64,000 nucleotides of DNA from Alentia gelatinosa (Eukaryota > Annelida > Polychaeta > Phyllodocida > Polynoidae), in the NCBI GenBank assembly GCA_950022655.1, contig OX465580.1, positions 44,700,028 through 44,764,027 on the forward strand. The letters are read 5' to 3'. The notes below the pieces were generated by a model. It was not told where the DNA came from and ran no database searches. It saw nothing but the letters and a program-made list of their open reading frames with translations. Position numbers and translations under genes: made by a program. Shown in pieces: positions 11,401 through 21,800 of this stretch (within the stretch, counting starts at the first letter, position 1; each line of letters begins with the position of its first letter).

Positions 11401-11418
11401 CCCCCCCCCCCCCCCCCC
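11401..11418 (+). repeat. Homopolymer C18
   Basis: Uninterrupted run of 18 C, preceded by GGAT. Comparable G/C runs occur at 20102-20115, 23079-23089, 31651-31667, 54971-54986 and 60181-60196. Confidence 0.98.
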
Positions 11419-11563
11419 ACCTTCCATGTGTCTGTTATAGATGCTCAGAAATGGCAGTGAAAGTTAATGAGTTAACCCTTTCTCTATCAATGATGCGTCA
11501 AGGCACCCCCGTGGCTTGTGTAAATTTTCCTTAGTTTGTTAAAATGTCATTTATCTCAGCTGA

Positions 11564-12031
11564 ATCAAAATGGTTCTTAATAAGTTTTTCAGAGATTATG
11601 TAATACGGCCGAAAATGAAATATTGTGGGTACCTTTTTGAGTCAGCTAATCGCAAGGATATAGATCGCCTCCAACGTCTACAAAATCGGGCGCTCAGAAC
11701 GGTATTGAAATCATGGCAGGAAAGAACATCCACTGTGCAACTACATGAGAATTGCCAGATTATGATGTTGAGGGATAGGCGTATAGAACAATTATTAGTT
11801 ATAGTTTATAAAATGTCAAAAGACAGTACACTGATTGACAACAGGGAACTAAAAACAAGATCTGACAGTAAAATTCGGTTTATAGGGAGAACTGGTAAAA
11901 GTAGCGCATATGAGAAAAGCCCTTTACACCAGGGTATTGCATTATGGAACCAGCTCCCGCAATATGTACAGAAGGCGGGAAGCAAGGATATCTTCAAAAA
12001 TGAACTGAGACTGCTACAGATTACAACCTAA
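11564..12031 (+). pseudogene. LINE reverse transcriptase C-terminal remnant
   Basis: The open frame reads FFRDYVIRPKMKYCGYLFES, then DRLQRLQNRALRTVL, and later SPLHQGIALWNQLPQYVQKA. This succession (RPK.EYC, LQ.LQNRALR, WN.LP) is the standard C-terminal region downstream of the palm in CR1/Jockey-like non-LTR elements. It ends at TAA (12029-12031). The frame is closed upstream by TGA at 11561-11563, so the catalytic RT core and endonuclease are missing (5' truncation). It probably comes from the same broad class as the fragment at the left edge, but the two pieces do not overlap, so common family membership is not shown. Confidence 0.85.
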
Positions 12032-12235
12032 TTGTAGCTGATCAATTGCAGAAGAAATTACTAACACACTCACATCATTTTTCTTTTTTTTTATTCTCGA
12101 CTTCATGATGTACGATTTCGATGTACCTGCCCTTATTCACTGGAAGAACTGTTAACCCAAACAGCAGTGAAATAAAGATTTATAAAAAAAAAAAGAAAAA
12201 AAAAAAAGGAAGTTCAGCAAGTATAAAAAAAAAAG
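12032..12235 (+). mobile_element. LINE 3' untranslated remnant with A-rich tails
   Basis: After the RT stop the sequence runs to AATAAAGATTTATAAAAAAAA (about 12170-12190), then A-rich blocks to 12208 and again at 12225-12234. This looks like a retroposed 3' end carrying a polyadenylation-type signal. Exact target-site duplications were not identified. Confidence 0.5.
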
Positions 12236-12808
12236 TTGCACAATCCAATGTGTCTGGGATTACTCAAGTTACCAGGTTAGTGGGGTTCCTAGATGAGCTC
12301 AGAACTTGGTCATGCCCATGGGTAATAGCCGGGTGCTAAACTAGATCAAGGGGTTTAACAGTTGATACAGACCAGATACCTGACCAGCTGCCTATTCCTT
12401 CTTCTCAAACTACTGATAACAACAAAAACCTGATTCTGGAAAGTAAAACTGAGAAAATGCTGAAGTAAGGGATAATAGAAAAGGCAGTCGATACTGATCG
12501 GACATATATGTATCTCGTCTATTTCTGAAAGAGATGAAATAAGGAGAAAGATGATAATTTGGAACTATGCTAGTCTAATAGGTAAGTTGTCAGTGGCAGC
12601 ACCTGCAATTGATGGGGCCCATGTGATGGAGCCGAAGCTCATTAGATATGAGAACGACAGGCTCACCACTTGCAAAGGGAACTATGATGTGGAAATGAGG
12701 CTGAAACTGGAGATTAAGTTTAATCTGAGGGAGGTGGTGGAGATCTTGCCAGCAGCTCAGAATAGGTATGGGGAAAGGCTGCCTGAAGCCACCCTTTTCA
12801 CAGATGCA
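12236..12808. other. Non-coding or unidentified stretch
   Basis: An open frame at 12551-12874 (107 codons, plus) runs across the left end of the adjoining MITE. That argues against its being a conserved exon. The part before 12809 reads EVVEILPAAQNRYGERLPEA, resembles no family I can name and has no clear splice sites. It could be a remnant of a retroelement gag-like frame. Confidence 0.3.
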
Positions 12809-13194
12809 TTAACCCTTTCCCTGCAGCACCCAATTTCTCTGATCACCATTGTACAGCAGGCATTGCCTGCATAAACGACCCTGCTACAGCAGGCACCTTT
12901 TTTGAAAATAGCAATGTCACATGATGTGTCATGTGATTTGAGTAATTTACCTTGGTAGCTGATGCTATTTTGTTATACCAAATCAAAGGTCAATATGCTG
13001 TTTTTACAATGTCAAAATTTCTTTCAATTCAAACAATTATTTTTTTATTTATTGAATTTTGTATATAAGTATCAATGATGCCTCTATGATGCCTGGAGGC
13101 ATCATGCTGCGGTAGCCAGGGGAATGTCTGGAGGCATCATGCTGCTGTAGCCAGGGGAATGCCTGGAGGCATCATGCTGCTGTTAAAGGGTTAA
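12809..13194. mobile_element. piggyBac-like MITE with TTAA target duplication, copy 1
   Basis: TTAA (12809-12812) precedes CCCTTTCCCTGCAGCA. The other end reads TGCTGCTGTTAAAGGG and is followed by TTAA (13191-13194). The CCCTTT/AAAGGG termini and the exact TTAA flanks are the piggyBac signature. The 378-bp body has no transposase. The left 250 bp match the copy at the right window edge (AATGTCACATGATGTGT, GTGATTTGAGTAATTTACCT). The right part holds a 35-bp tandem repeat. Confidence 0.82.
13091..13190 (+). repeat. 35-bp tandem repeat, 2.8 units
   Basis: Units at 13091-13125, 13126-13160 and 13161-13190 share CTGGAGGCATCATGCTGC, followed by GTAGCCAGGGGAAT in the first two. The third runs into the MITE terminus. 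The units are nearly identical, so the expansion is recent or homogenised. Confidence 0.92.
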
Positions 13195-14740
13195 CAACTG
13201 GTAGGGAATGCTATCTGGAAAGAGCAAGGCTGAAATATGGGGAGGCCTTGGACAGAGATGTGAGATGTGGGAACTGCATATAAATGCACTGGAAATTAGG
13301 GAGGTCCATCTGGTTTTACAGCACTTTAGGAGACAGTTAAAGAATGAACATGTATTACTGTGTAGACAACACAAATGCTATGGTATGTATTCAGAAGGGG
13401 GGTTCTGCTAGGGCGGTTAATTGCAATGAGGAATCAGAACAGGTGCTATGTTTCTGTTGGCAGACGAGTATCTCCCTTGTTGTACGGTACTGAATATCAA
13501 GGCAGAGAGGGCATCTCAAGAATATAGAGACATTGGCTGAGTGGATATTGGGAGTTGTTGTCATGAATGTTGCAGCCAGGTGTGGCGAGCCTAGGTGGCT
13601 TATATAGGAGATGATGCAACCACCAGTGGGTGAGGACACATCGATATGGCCTATGGACTGCACTGAGATGTTCCAGTTGATGGGGAAATGCACCCTTTAA
13701 TGTGTGAAGATATAGATGGACTTCGAAAGATCTTAGGCCTACCAGAGGGATATGAAGTATGCTGACTGCATCATGGTCATTAAGCACAGGGAAGAGTTAC
13801 AATGATAAGAAAATGGACAAAATCTGTAGGGTCAGATAACAAAAATGTTTCTAGCGCCATCATTTAATCAGTGTTTTCTCTCTACAGTTGCTTGTGGATG
13901 ATGGGCTGAGTCATGGATTTGTGAACGCGGCTAGGTCATGTTTATCATCATTTGTTCAAATAGAAGGTGATTCATATTAAACTAATAACAACTATTAATA
14001 CCATTATTTTAATCTGGATCGGTAAGAACCAAGCCCAGACACTCTTTGACCTCAATGTTTCATGGGTTGATTATGATTAAACTTCATTTCAATCGTTTAA
14101 TCTTCAATTCATCACTGCATAATAGTGATAATCTTCCACTAATTTCCTATTTCTTGCAACAGTGTTGAGTAGTTTGTCAAGCGGGGTTTACCCAAAGATA
14201 TGCACCCTGACATTAGTCACACGATATAGGGTTTGAAAGCAATTTCATTGATCTCAATTTCTTGCCAATGATCCATTCCAGTTGATGGCACTTCACTTCC
14301 TTGTAATTTAGCAGCGATTCCATTTTAGGCGAGTATTGGTAGTGACTTGGTTCTATATAGATTACATATTTACCAATACATGATCACAGTTATGAACGAT
14401 AACGCAAAAAAATAATAAATACCAATGAATAAAACCTTCTTTATATTTCTTCGCAACGTCATCTGTCTATTCTGTCTATTCCGAATGATGTGACTGACTG
14501 TAGCGAGCCACTTGCAAACTATTTAACGTCGAGAATGCATGTGAATCACGGAATTCTCAAGCAACTTGGACTTGGTTCAAAACAATCATCAGACGTGCTT
14601 CGTGTATGGCATGAAACCTTACGCATGAAAAAGCCACAACCCTGCAGACAGGATAGTATTCACACAAAACTCAACTGAACGACAAACCACCTCATCGACG
14701 GAGTTCCTTGTCAGTGTCACCGCCACAAGATATTGTAACA
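13195..14740. other. Non-coding stretch
   Basis: Overlapping open frames of 60-100 codons on both strands (for example minus 13391-13693) have no recognisable domain and mutually exclusive frames. No gene is supported. Confidence 0.4.
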
Positions 14741-14741
14741 A

Positions 14742-14775
14742 GCAGACGACAATTCACAGACCGGCAGGGGGCGTC
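14742..14775 (+). promoter_or_regulatory. GCAGACGAC motif next to a CTCF-like site
   Basis: GCAGACGACAATT lies at 14742-14754. It is followed at 14761-14775 by CCGGCAGGGGGCGTC, which agrees with the bilaterian CTCF core CCASYAGRKGGCRSY at about 13 of 15 positions. This marks the left margin of the promoter-like island at 15.2-15.7 kb. A boundary element is an inference from sequence only. Confidence 0.4.
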
Positions 14776-15179
14776 GTTATGGAAGGCACGATAATTCCAT
14801 TGATCTCGGCTCTATTGATAAGAGTCTGGCCGAGGTGTTCGGCAGTTACCGCCTGCAGAAAATCATTATAATCCCATGTATACTTCGGTAGCCTCGAGGC
14901 AGGAGAGGGTTGTTTGGCCCCTTGCATCGAGCATGAAGATCAGCGTCTCATTTAACAACCATGGAGACCGGAAACGTTTTACAGTGACCCTCTAAACCCC
15001 AACCATTCTGAGGAACCAACCAAGAACTTGTTACTAAAGTACAATAATTGCTTTCACAACTTGGAAATTGCCCACTGACACTCCAGGGGCGATATATGTC
15101 CCATGTCATTGTTTTTATCAGCATTGAAACCACAGCTCCCTACATAATAATTCCTTCTACACTGGATGTAAACAATTGT

Positions 15180-15640
15180 CAGCAGTCATCATATACATAT
15201 TCCGGGTAGGCACAGACAGGGTGTGGGTAGCACGGACAATGGCGACAAAACTGCCGGTCTCAGAAATGGAAGTTCGCAGTTCAGCAGACGACATTCTGAC
15301 TGGCGTCTCAACCGAAGAATGGCGGGGAAGTATTTGCACGACAATGGGATTCAGATTGGTTCATAGCAGCGGCGGCTTGATTGCCTGATTCAAAATGGTG
15401 TCGTGAAGGTCACAGCGATGTCAATCAATGTCAAGGTCACCGCGACGCCGACCGACCGTGGCCGGTGTCTGCGCAGGAGGACGTCACTAAATGTTAACAT
15501 AAACGTTTGGAATCTGACTCGGAAAGAGCCGACCACCGATTGGCCAATTACCCACCACAGCGCAGTTTTGCCGATCGTTTTCTTTTTTTCTCTCAGACAA
15601 AATGGCGGCCGAAACGAGACGAAAATGACGGAGGACACTT
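15180..15640. promoter_or_regulatory. Promoter-like CpG-rich island
   Basis: CpG-rich DNA in an AT-rich setting. Visible sites are GCAGACGAC at 15284; ATTGG/CCAAT words at 15354 and 15538-15550 (GATTGGCCAATTA); TCAAGGTCA at 15431-15439 (ERR/SF-1/FTZ-F1 type) with AAGGTCA at 15406; TGCGCAGGAGG (NRF1 half-site); GGACGTCAC; and AAAATGGCGGCC at 15599-15610 (YY1 type). A frame at 15238-15388 starting MATKLPVSEMEV could be a short first exon, but no donor site is convincing. The direction of transcription is not clear. Confidence 0.5.
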
Positions 15641-15699
15641 CAATGTCATAGAAGGTCAAGGATATCACCTTTGTGCTCGGCAGGTGGCAGTAGCGTCGC

Positions 15700-17831
15700 A
15701 TTTGAGGTTATTGGGTTTGTTACTGTCAGTCATTGTGTGGTTTTCAGAAGCATCTCACACTCAAATGATGCTGGAATTCTGAAACGCAAGGCTGGAGCAT
15801 GACTAGCATAATTTTCACAGTGTGGTTAGAAGTAGGCTTCTTCACTCTTCAAAACTGAGGTCCTCTGAGTATTTGTGTTATTTGGATCCTTTTGCCATAA
15901 TTATGCCAGGGAGTGTAGCTTTTCATTCACCTTTATTCATAAATCAGAGAGAATGGGGATCACATGATGATCAATAGGTAATGCGAAAGATCAGAAATGT
16001 TTAGAAATGTCATTTTTTGAAGAGTTAGCATCTAAAATAGGGTGACTATATGATCAGGATGATTATTTTCTCATTTCTTATCATCATAATATCACTTCAC
16101 CCATTTTCTGGTCAGTTTGGGTACATTTTGATAAAACACTAAAACCCATAAATCTCTCATACTTTATTTTAAAATGATGACCCCCTACAAATGACACAAT
16201 ATCTGTTGAGTGCATCCCTGACATCAGGAGCTTGATACTAAATACACTTACCTTACATAATTTCTGTCGAGGTTCATCTTGTGGAAGAAAAAGAAAAAAA
16301 AGAAAAAATAAGAATTTCTAAAAACGATTTGCTAATGTGGGCGGTGATGAGAAACATGGTTTTTTTGTCGAGCGGTCTAATTACAAAACAGAATGACGTC
16401 ATTGTCTGGCGCACCGTGTACCTTTCTGGGTTTACATATTGAATGTACATTCATTTCACCGTCCTCGATTCTTGCATACTACTATTTGAAGCATCTCTTC
16501 TCTTATGTCAGAAACACATTTGCATATGAATTAACAAATTTATAAATTGACAAATGGCACGAGTAGAAGTATGATATTACGGAGTTTCGGAGCGGTGATG
16601 TATTAATGTATGTATTGATAAACTCAATCCTTGTAAATGAATTGATCAATGATAATGACTAGAAAAAAGCTTCATTCAGTGAAATAGATTAGATAATACG
16701 GATTCTAAATAGAGACTGTAAGAAGAAAATAAACTTTAATCATATGTAAAGAGTTGGCATAAATAAAGGACACCAGGCATTACAAAACAGACTACAATAT
16801 AGACATGTCGTATCGTTTTCATTGGGGTAATAACCAATAATGAGAGTATGACACGGTTGACCTTTGTGGGTTCTGCCTGACCATGACCTAACTCACATGA
16901 GTGTGTGTATTTTTGTCCATGTGAAATTCCCTGTCATAAGGCGTCGCCATCGTGGCTGGCTATTACATCCCTAAAGGTCAACACCCACAAAATAAATACA
17001 CTTTTCAAGGATCACTGGAAAGTTTTTATTCATGACTGGATTGTAAATGTTACTTTCCCCCCATAAAAGGCAAGCTTTATGATTGTAAAATAGTGTACTA
17101 TTTTTACATGTTTTAAATACATTAGATTAGAAAGCAATGGTCGTCTTATCTTGAAGTACTTCTCCATTTAACTACTGCCTCATAAATGTGATAAATGTTC
17201 TTAAGGAATTTTCTTGATTGTCAGTATTTGTTTAGATGTAAACACTTCTGTTATATTTTGAGCACTTTCAATTAATGGGAAATCCATTGCTCTTTTGAAA
17301 GTATGTAAAAATACCCACAAATTACATATACGTTCAAAATTATACTTAAAAAAGAAAATTTAAAAGTGTCCAAAATAATTCCCCATGTATTGATACGTTA
17401 TCTAATCATACTCTATAGGTGTCGGTATCTGTGTTGATTTGATACATAAATGACGTCATCTTTAATAAAATATTCGAGAACCATCCGCGAGATAGAGCTA
17501 CCAATTAATGAATGTACCAGATCTTTTATTGGCGTTTTGACAACACAGCGTAATATTCCGGATCGTAATCCTTCGTTTCAACGTCCCACCACAAATTATT
17601 ATTACGTCCTATGATCTTTAAGCAGGCAATGACGATGCATTTTAGGAACCGTCTATTATTCTGGCAGTTTCAACTCATCATTAATGCATCTAATCCTTCA
17701 CCAACACACATAATTATTAGAGGGAAACTGATTTCGGTTAGCATATGTCATATTTCTCAGTAAAAATATATTGATTCAACAGCAATCATAGAAGTAATGG
17801 TAGGCTAACACTGTTCAATTGTCTTTGCTTC
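15700..17831. other. AT-rich non-coding stretch
   Basis: Two kilobases without an open frame worth noting on either strand and without recognisable repeats. A short purine tract (AAGAAAAAGAAAAAAAAG type) lies near 16285-16310. Confidence 0.5.
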
Positions 17832-17834
17832 TTA

Positions 17835-18106
17835 AGGCCCGGCGTCCACCTACTACGATAGAAATTTAGACCCACCGATATGGCACCGGTACAAAAAGCG
17901 AATATCGCAGACGTAGAAAATCGTAGACATATGTCTAGACATTAAAATCCACCACGCATTGTATTGGGTTTTTATCGGTGTCTAATAGCAGAAATGTGGT
18001 CAACTGCCCCGATATTAGGTGACCTTCCGACGCGATTTTGATTTTGCATCGGGAGGTGTATCGTAGGGCATATCGGTGCCATATCGTAGTCGGTGGACGC
18101 CGGGCC
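17835..18106 (+). mobile_element. GGCC-ended MITE family 2, copy B
   Basis: The termini are GGCCCGGCGTCCACCTACTA and its inverse GGTGGACGCCGGGCC. TTA lies at both flanks (an extra A on the left). The body has GATAGAAATTTAGACC, ATGGCACCGGTAC, CATATGTCTAGACATT and a GACCTTCCGACGCGATTTTG block shared with copies A, C and D. The G/C-rich termini and 3-bp TTA-like flanks suggest PIF/Harbinger mobilisation, but this is tentative. Its right flank TTA is also the left flank of the next element. Confidence 0.85.
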
Positions 18107-18109
18107 TTA

Positions 18110-18983
18110 GGCCCCGCACCCACTAGCTACGATTTGGCTTCCGACACGCCCCAATAGGCCTTACGACACAGAACCAAACGTTGTGTCGGAAGCGTGAGAG
18201 TTATCGCAGTAGTGGACCTTGGCTTCCGACAAGGACTGCGACACGCCCCGACATGGCCTGTGACACGCGCGCCGTGTCGCAGGCCTCCCGACACGCTTCC
18301 AACAATTCCAACATGTTGGAATTGTCGGAGTGTGTTGGGAGGCTTCCGACACGTCGGGGCGTGTCAAAGCGTGTCGGGCGTGTCGGAACGCTATCGTAGC
18401 ATGCTGCACTAGTGGAGGCAGGCTTCCGACAAGTGCTACGACACCGTTCCGACACGAGTCACGATATTTAACACTGACGCTTATGGAAGCAATGGTAAGT
18501 CAATGGGCATTTACATTTTAATCTATATCTCCATTAATATTTCAAAACTTTTGACAAAATATTAGTGACATACTAATCAGGATATGTTCTTCCCATATCC
18601 GAAGAGTTTTAGAATATTTGGTAATAAAATATATAGGAATTCTAAAAAGTTCTAAATTTCAATAAGTAAAACCCATGTAGCCTTCTTCAAACTTTACCAG
18701 AATATAGCATATGTATAATGCTACAGGTCTATTTAGGTTTTAAAAATCATAGGTTGCTCTCATTATTTTAAAAATAATTGAAAGAAAACTGTATTCTGTC
18801 GCAGCCCATGTCGTAGCTCATGTCGATTCCGTGGTCTCCTTTTTTTCCGCAAAAAAAAACCGTTACGACACGCTCCGACACGCTCCGACAAGAGTGCTGC
18901 GATCGGGCTACGATAGAGAAATTCTGTGTCGGAGTGTGTCGTAACGCTTGTTGGTCCGTATCGTAACTAGTGGGTGCGGGGCC
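18110..18983. mobile_element. Large GGCC-ended element with many CCGACACG motifs
   Basis: It begins GGCCCCGCACCCACTAGCTA and ends with the near-inverse of that (TAACTAGTGGGTGCGGGGCC). It is flanked exactly by TTA (18107-18109 and 18984-18986). Over ten copies of CTTCCGACACG/GTGTCGGAG-type words occur in both orientations in the two flanking thirds, and a 24-bp perfect palindrome lies at 18302-18325. The central 18490-18790 is AT-rich and empty. Open frames on both strands (18161-18455) arise from the repeats. It is probably a non-autonomous DNA transposon whose reiterated words could be transposase-binding sites. Confidence 0.8.
18302..18325. repeat. 24-bp perfect palindrome
   Basis: ACAATTCCAACA is followed immediately by its exact inverse. 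It is centred between 18313 and 18314, within a longer imperfect dyad of CCGACACG/CGTGTCGG words about 18285-18370. It sits in the middle of the left arm of the large GGCC-ended element. Confidence 0.93.
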
Positions 18984-19263
18984 TTATACTTCACGTCAGA
19001 GACTGCCATAACAGAGCCTTTTATTGAACATTTCACGTGGTGAACCTTGGCAGGAATTTCAGCATTCACATGATAAAGTCAGCTTTAGTGCGAATACCAG
19101 AATTATTGCAGTGATATATATCTATTGAGTGTGCGGCTATATGGATATGAAAATAATACCTCTTTTTCTATATCATTTCGGTTTATAACTGGTATTTGTT
19201 ACTGGATATTACCTAATTTTTGGACCATGGTACTGTGAAGGACTGCCCTGGACTTTACTGTTA

Positions 19264-19544
19264 GGCCTGGCGTCCACCTACTACGACAGACATTTAGACC
19301 TATCGATATGGCACCGATACAAAAAGCAAATATCGGAGACATATCGGGAAGGTGCAAAAATCGTAGACATATGTCTAGACATGTCAATCCACCACACATC
19401 GTATGGTTTTTTTCGGTTTCTAATCGCAGGGACATGGTCAACTGCCCAGGTATTAGGTGACCTTCCGACGCGATTTTGAGTTTTTATCGGGAGGTCCATC
19501 GTAGACCATATCAGGGGCATATCGTAGTAGGTGGATGCCGGGCC
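19264..19544 (+). mobile_element. GGCC-ended MITE family 2, copy C
   Basis: Begins GGCCTGGCGTCCACCTACTA after TTA and ends GGTGGATGCCGGGCC before TAA. The body is the best-preserved copy, with TATCGATATGGCACCGATAC, GACATATGTCTAGACATG and GTATTAGGTGACCTTCCGAC. Same orientation as copies A and B. Minus-strand frames at 19199-19568 are repeat artefacts. Confidence 0.87.
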
Positions 19545-19726
19545 TAACAAAATTTGATTGATAATCAAACAAAAGGCCTCTTTGCAATAATGTTTCTTTT
19601 ATTTTTGTATTTTGTTTTTTATTCATTTATTTACCCTGGACTTCATAGGCTCAAGGCCTGTCTTCCTTCAGTCCAGCCATAAGGATTCCACTTCGGTGGA
19701 TCAGATATACATGCTATTCCAGTAGC

Positions 19727-19768
19727 GAGTATTGTTCATTATATCAGGAGTATTGTTCATTATATCAG
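19727..19768 (+). repeat. 21-bp perfect tandem duplication
   Basis: GAGTATTGTTCATTATATCA plus G occurs at 19727-19747 and again at 19748-19768 with no mismatch. Confidence 0.95.
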
Positions 19769-20611
19769 GATGAATTATGTGATTCATAATATCGAACCTG
19801 TTAATAAAAATTGATCAAAAACACATTAAACGAATTACATATTTCAATATTACCGATTGTGGCAATCTCAGATTTAGCTTTTAAATCTTGTGTGACTCAT
19901 GCGAAAATGTGAAAGAGACATATTGAATGATTGTAATGCAACCAAGTCACCCGATTTTGGTCACATGACTTGATCACGCGAGAATATGCGTGGTTTGGCG
20001 AGAAAACGTGTGGTCTTGATGTGGCCATACGTCGCTGCAGCGGTTGACATTTTGTGGGTAGACCCAATCCCGGTAGCACCCGCATCCCACAATCCACCCC
20101 TCCCCCCCCCCCCCCACTCCCTATCACACCCACCCACCCACGGCTACTTGTGTCCTTGACTTCATGCCTAATTAATTATGTGCCGTTGATAATGAGCACC
20201 ATATGGGGACGGGTGACGTAGACAGGAGGGGTGTCACTAACTCCCCCTCACCCGCCATTCTACGCGTCTCCCCATATGTCACCCCTGCACCCTCCTACCT
20301 TGTCTCACTCCACCTTCACACATTCAGCAGACCTCCTGACGGTTTAAATGTACGATATAAAAAAACAACTTTAAATGTCTCCATAATGAAAAGCCCTAAG
20401 ATTGATTAATTTTGAGATATAATGCGGTTATAAAAGCGGTTGTATTTAACCCGTTTGGGGGCAGACGATTGTCATCATATTTTTTTTTGCAGGGGACGAG
20501 ATGTGGTGTGTAGGGATGAGGATGGGGGCGGGGGTGGTCGCTATGTACTTTGATGGTGAATTTAATCTTCACGCCACCAAGGAGTATTGATATAGTGGCG
20601 GGGAAACGGCT
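19769..20611. other. Non-coding stretch
   Basis: A poly-C run lies at 20102-20115. GCAGACGATTGTC, a partial match to the recurrent motif, lies at 20461-20473. A 78-codon minus frame (19897-20133) is Gly-rich only because of the poly-C run. No gene is supported. Confidence 0.4.
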
Positions 20612-20899
20612 TCATCCACCCGTGAAGGGCTGGGCGATTTCGGGGAAGGGGTCCCCCTCCTTTTGTATAACCGGTGATGTTTTCACGGTCTGCTGACCAC
20701 CGGCATAGTTGACTGACCCCGCCCTGTTCACAGTCCCTGTGTGTGCGGGGAGTGGGGGAGGGGTGTCATTCCCTGTCTGTGTAGTCTGCCCCGTCCTCCG
20801 CAAGGCTCCCGCCGACACCCGCCTCCCGGAGCCGGCAAACAGATGGTTCTCCACCATATAATAGGTATGAAGAGAACCGATGTCAAAACTGACCAGCAT
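20612..20899 (-). CDS. Possible exon, hypothetical Thr/Pro/Gly-rich peptide
   Basis: A 95-codon minus-strand frame lies in an abruptly GC-rich island. It reads YYMVENHLFAGSGRRVSAG, later GNDTPPPLPAHTGTVN, and ends DPFPEIAQPFTGG before TGA. The composition is more exon-like than elsewhere, but no domain is recognisable and neither a good acceptor nor a donor bounds it. The other two frames on that strand are closed. It could be a terminal exon of an unrecognised minus-strand gene or a chance frame in a CpG island. Confidence 0.25.
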   Translation of the reverse strand: MLVSFDIGSLHTYYMVENHLFAGSGRRVSAGALRRTGQTTQTGNDTPPPLPAHTGTVNRAGSVNYAGGQQTVKTSPVIQKEGDPFPEIAQPFTGG

Positions 20900-21319
20900 T
20901 CTCTAATTTATGGCAATTAAATGCATCTGCTCTTTTCAGTTCCATATCTTACCTGCTTAATATTATGTCCAGCCTTTTTTTTGTATCATTGAATTCAAAG
21001 CGATAACTACTCAGGGGTAGCGGAAAGAGGCGGGAAGGAAACAATGCAATCGGAACTAATGTGCTCATTTGATCGATTTATTCGGGTTTTCAATATGAGT
21101 ACAAAAAGATTTTCTTTTCATTTTTTCTATATGACAACCCCACCTCTCTACAGCATTTAAGCCAGTTCCTCTTTTACTTTTGTCTATTATAGTACTGTCA
21201 TTATAATTAAGGTATTTCATAGGTAATTTTACTGATGTATATTGATGCTAGCAGATGTAGCAGTTGGCGTAATCCAAAAATCAGGTTAAGTTATCTAAGG
21301 ATATCGCGAGGGTACGCAG

Positions 21320-21800
21320 CCTTCACCGATTCGACCCTTCTTCTTGTAGTTGGCTTTCGAAAAAAATCCCAAAACTCACACACCTAACCCTTATCCTTAA
21401 GCTTTAAAAAAAGGGCCCAGAAGTCGCAAACCTGACCCTTTTTGGAAAAGAGCCCAAACCTCAGTCTCAGCCGTTACCCTTATGGTTAGTGTGAGAATTA
21501 CGTACAGTCCAGACCTCACAGTCTCGACCCTTACCCTTGTGGTTCACCCTCGAAAAACCCCAAACCTAACAAACTGACCCATACCCTCGTGGTTATCCTA
21601 AAGAAAAAGAACCCCGTCCTCAAAAACTCGACCCTTTAACTTCGAGTTATATTTTTTTAAACCGAGACTTGACCTCACAAACTTCTAGTTAGATTTCTAA
21701 GAAGGAGCCCACATCTCACAGGTTTACTATTGTAGCTGACCTTGAAAAAGGCCAACCCATCACAAACTCAACCCTTACCTTCGTTTTATTCCTTAGAAAG
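21320..21800 (+). repeat. Degenerate tandem repeat, about 50-bp period
   Basis: Nine or so diverged units follow the pattern AAACCTCACAAACTCGACCC, then TTACCCTTGTGGTTATCCT, then a purine stretch ending GCCC or ACCC. Clear copies start near 21360, 21415, 21455, 21510, 21552, 21608 and 21672. Unit length varies from about 40 to 60 bp. There is no long open frame. It is an old minisatellite or eroded satellite fragment. Confidence 0.75.

Noticed and set aside
11472..11475. TTAACCCTTTCTC as a third piggyBac-like MITE end
   Set aside because: Only about 11 bp match and no opposite end was found before the LINE remnant.
18161..18455. Overlapping open frames on both strands
   Set aside because: Generated by the reiterated CCGACACG words of a MITE.
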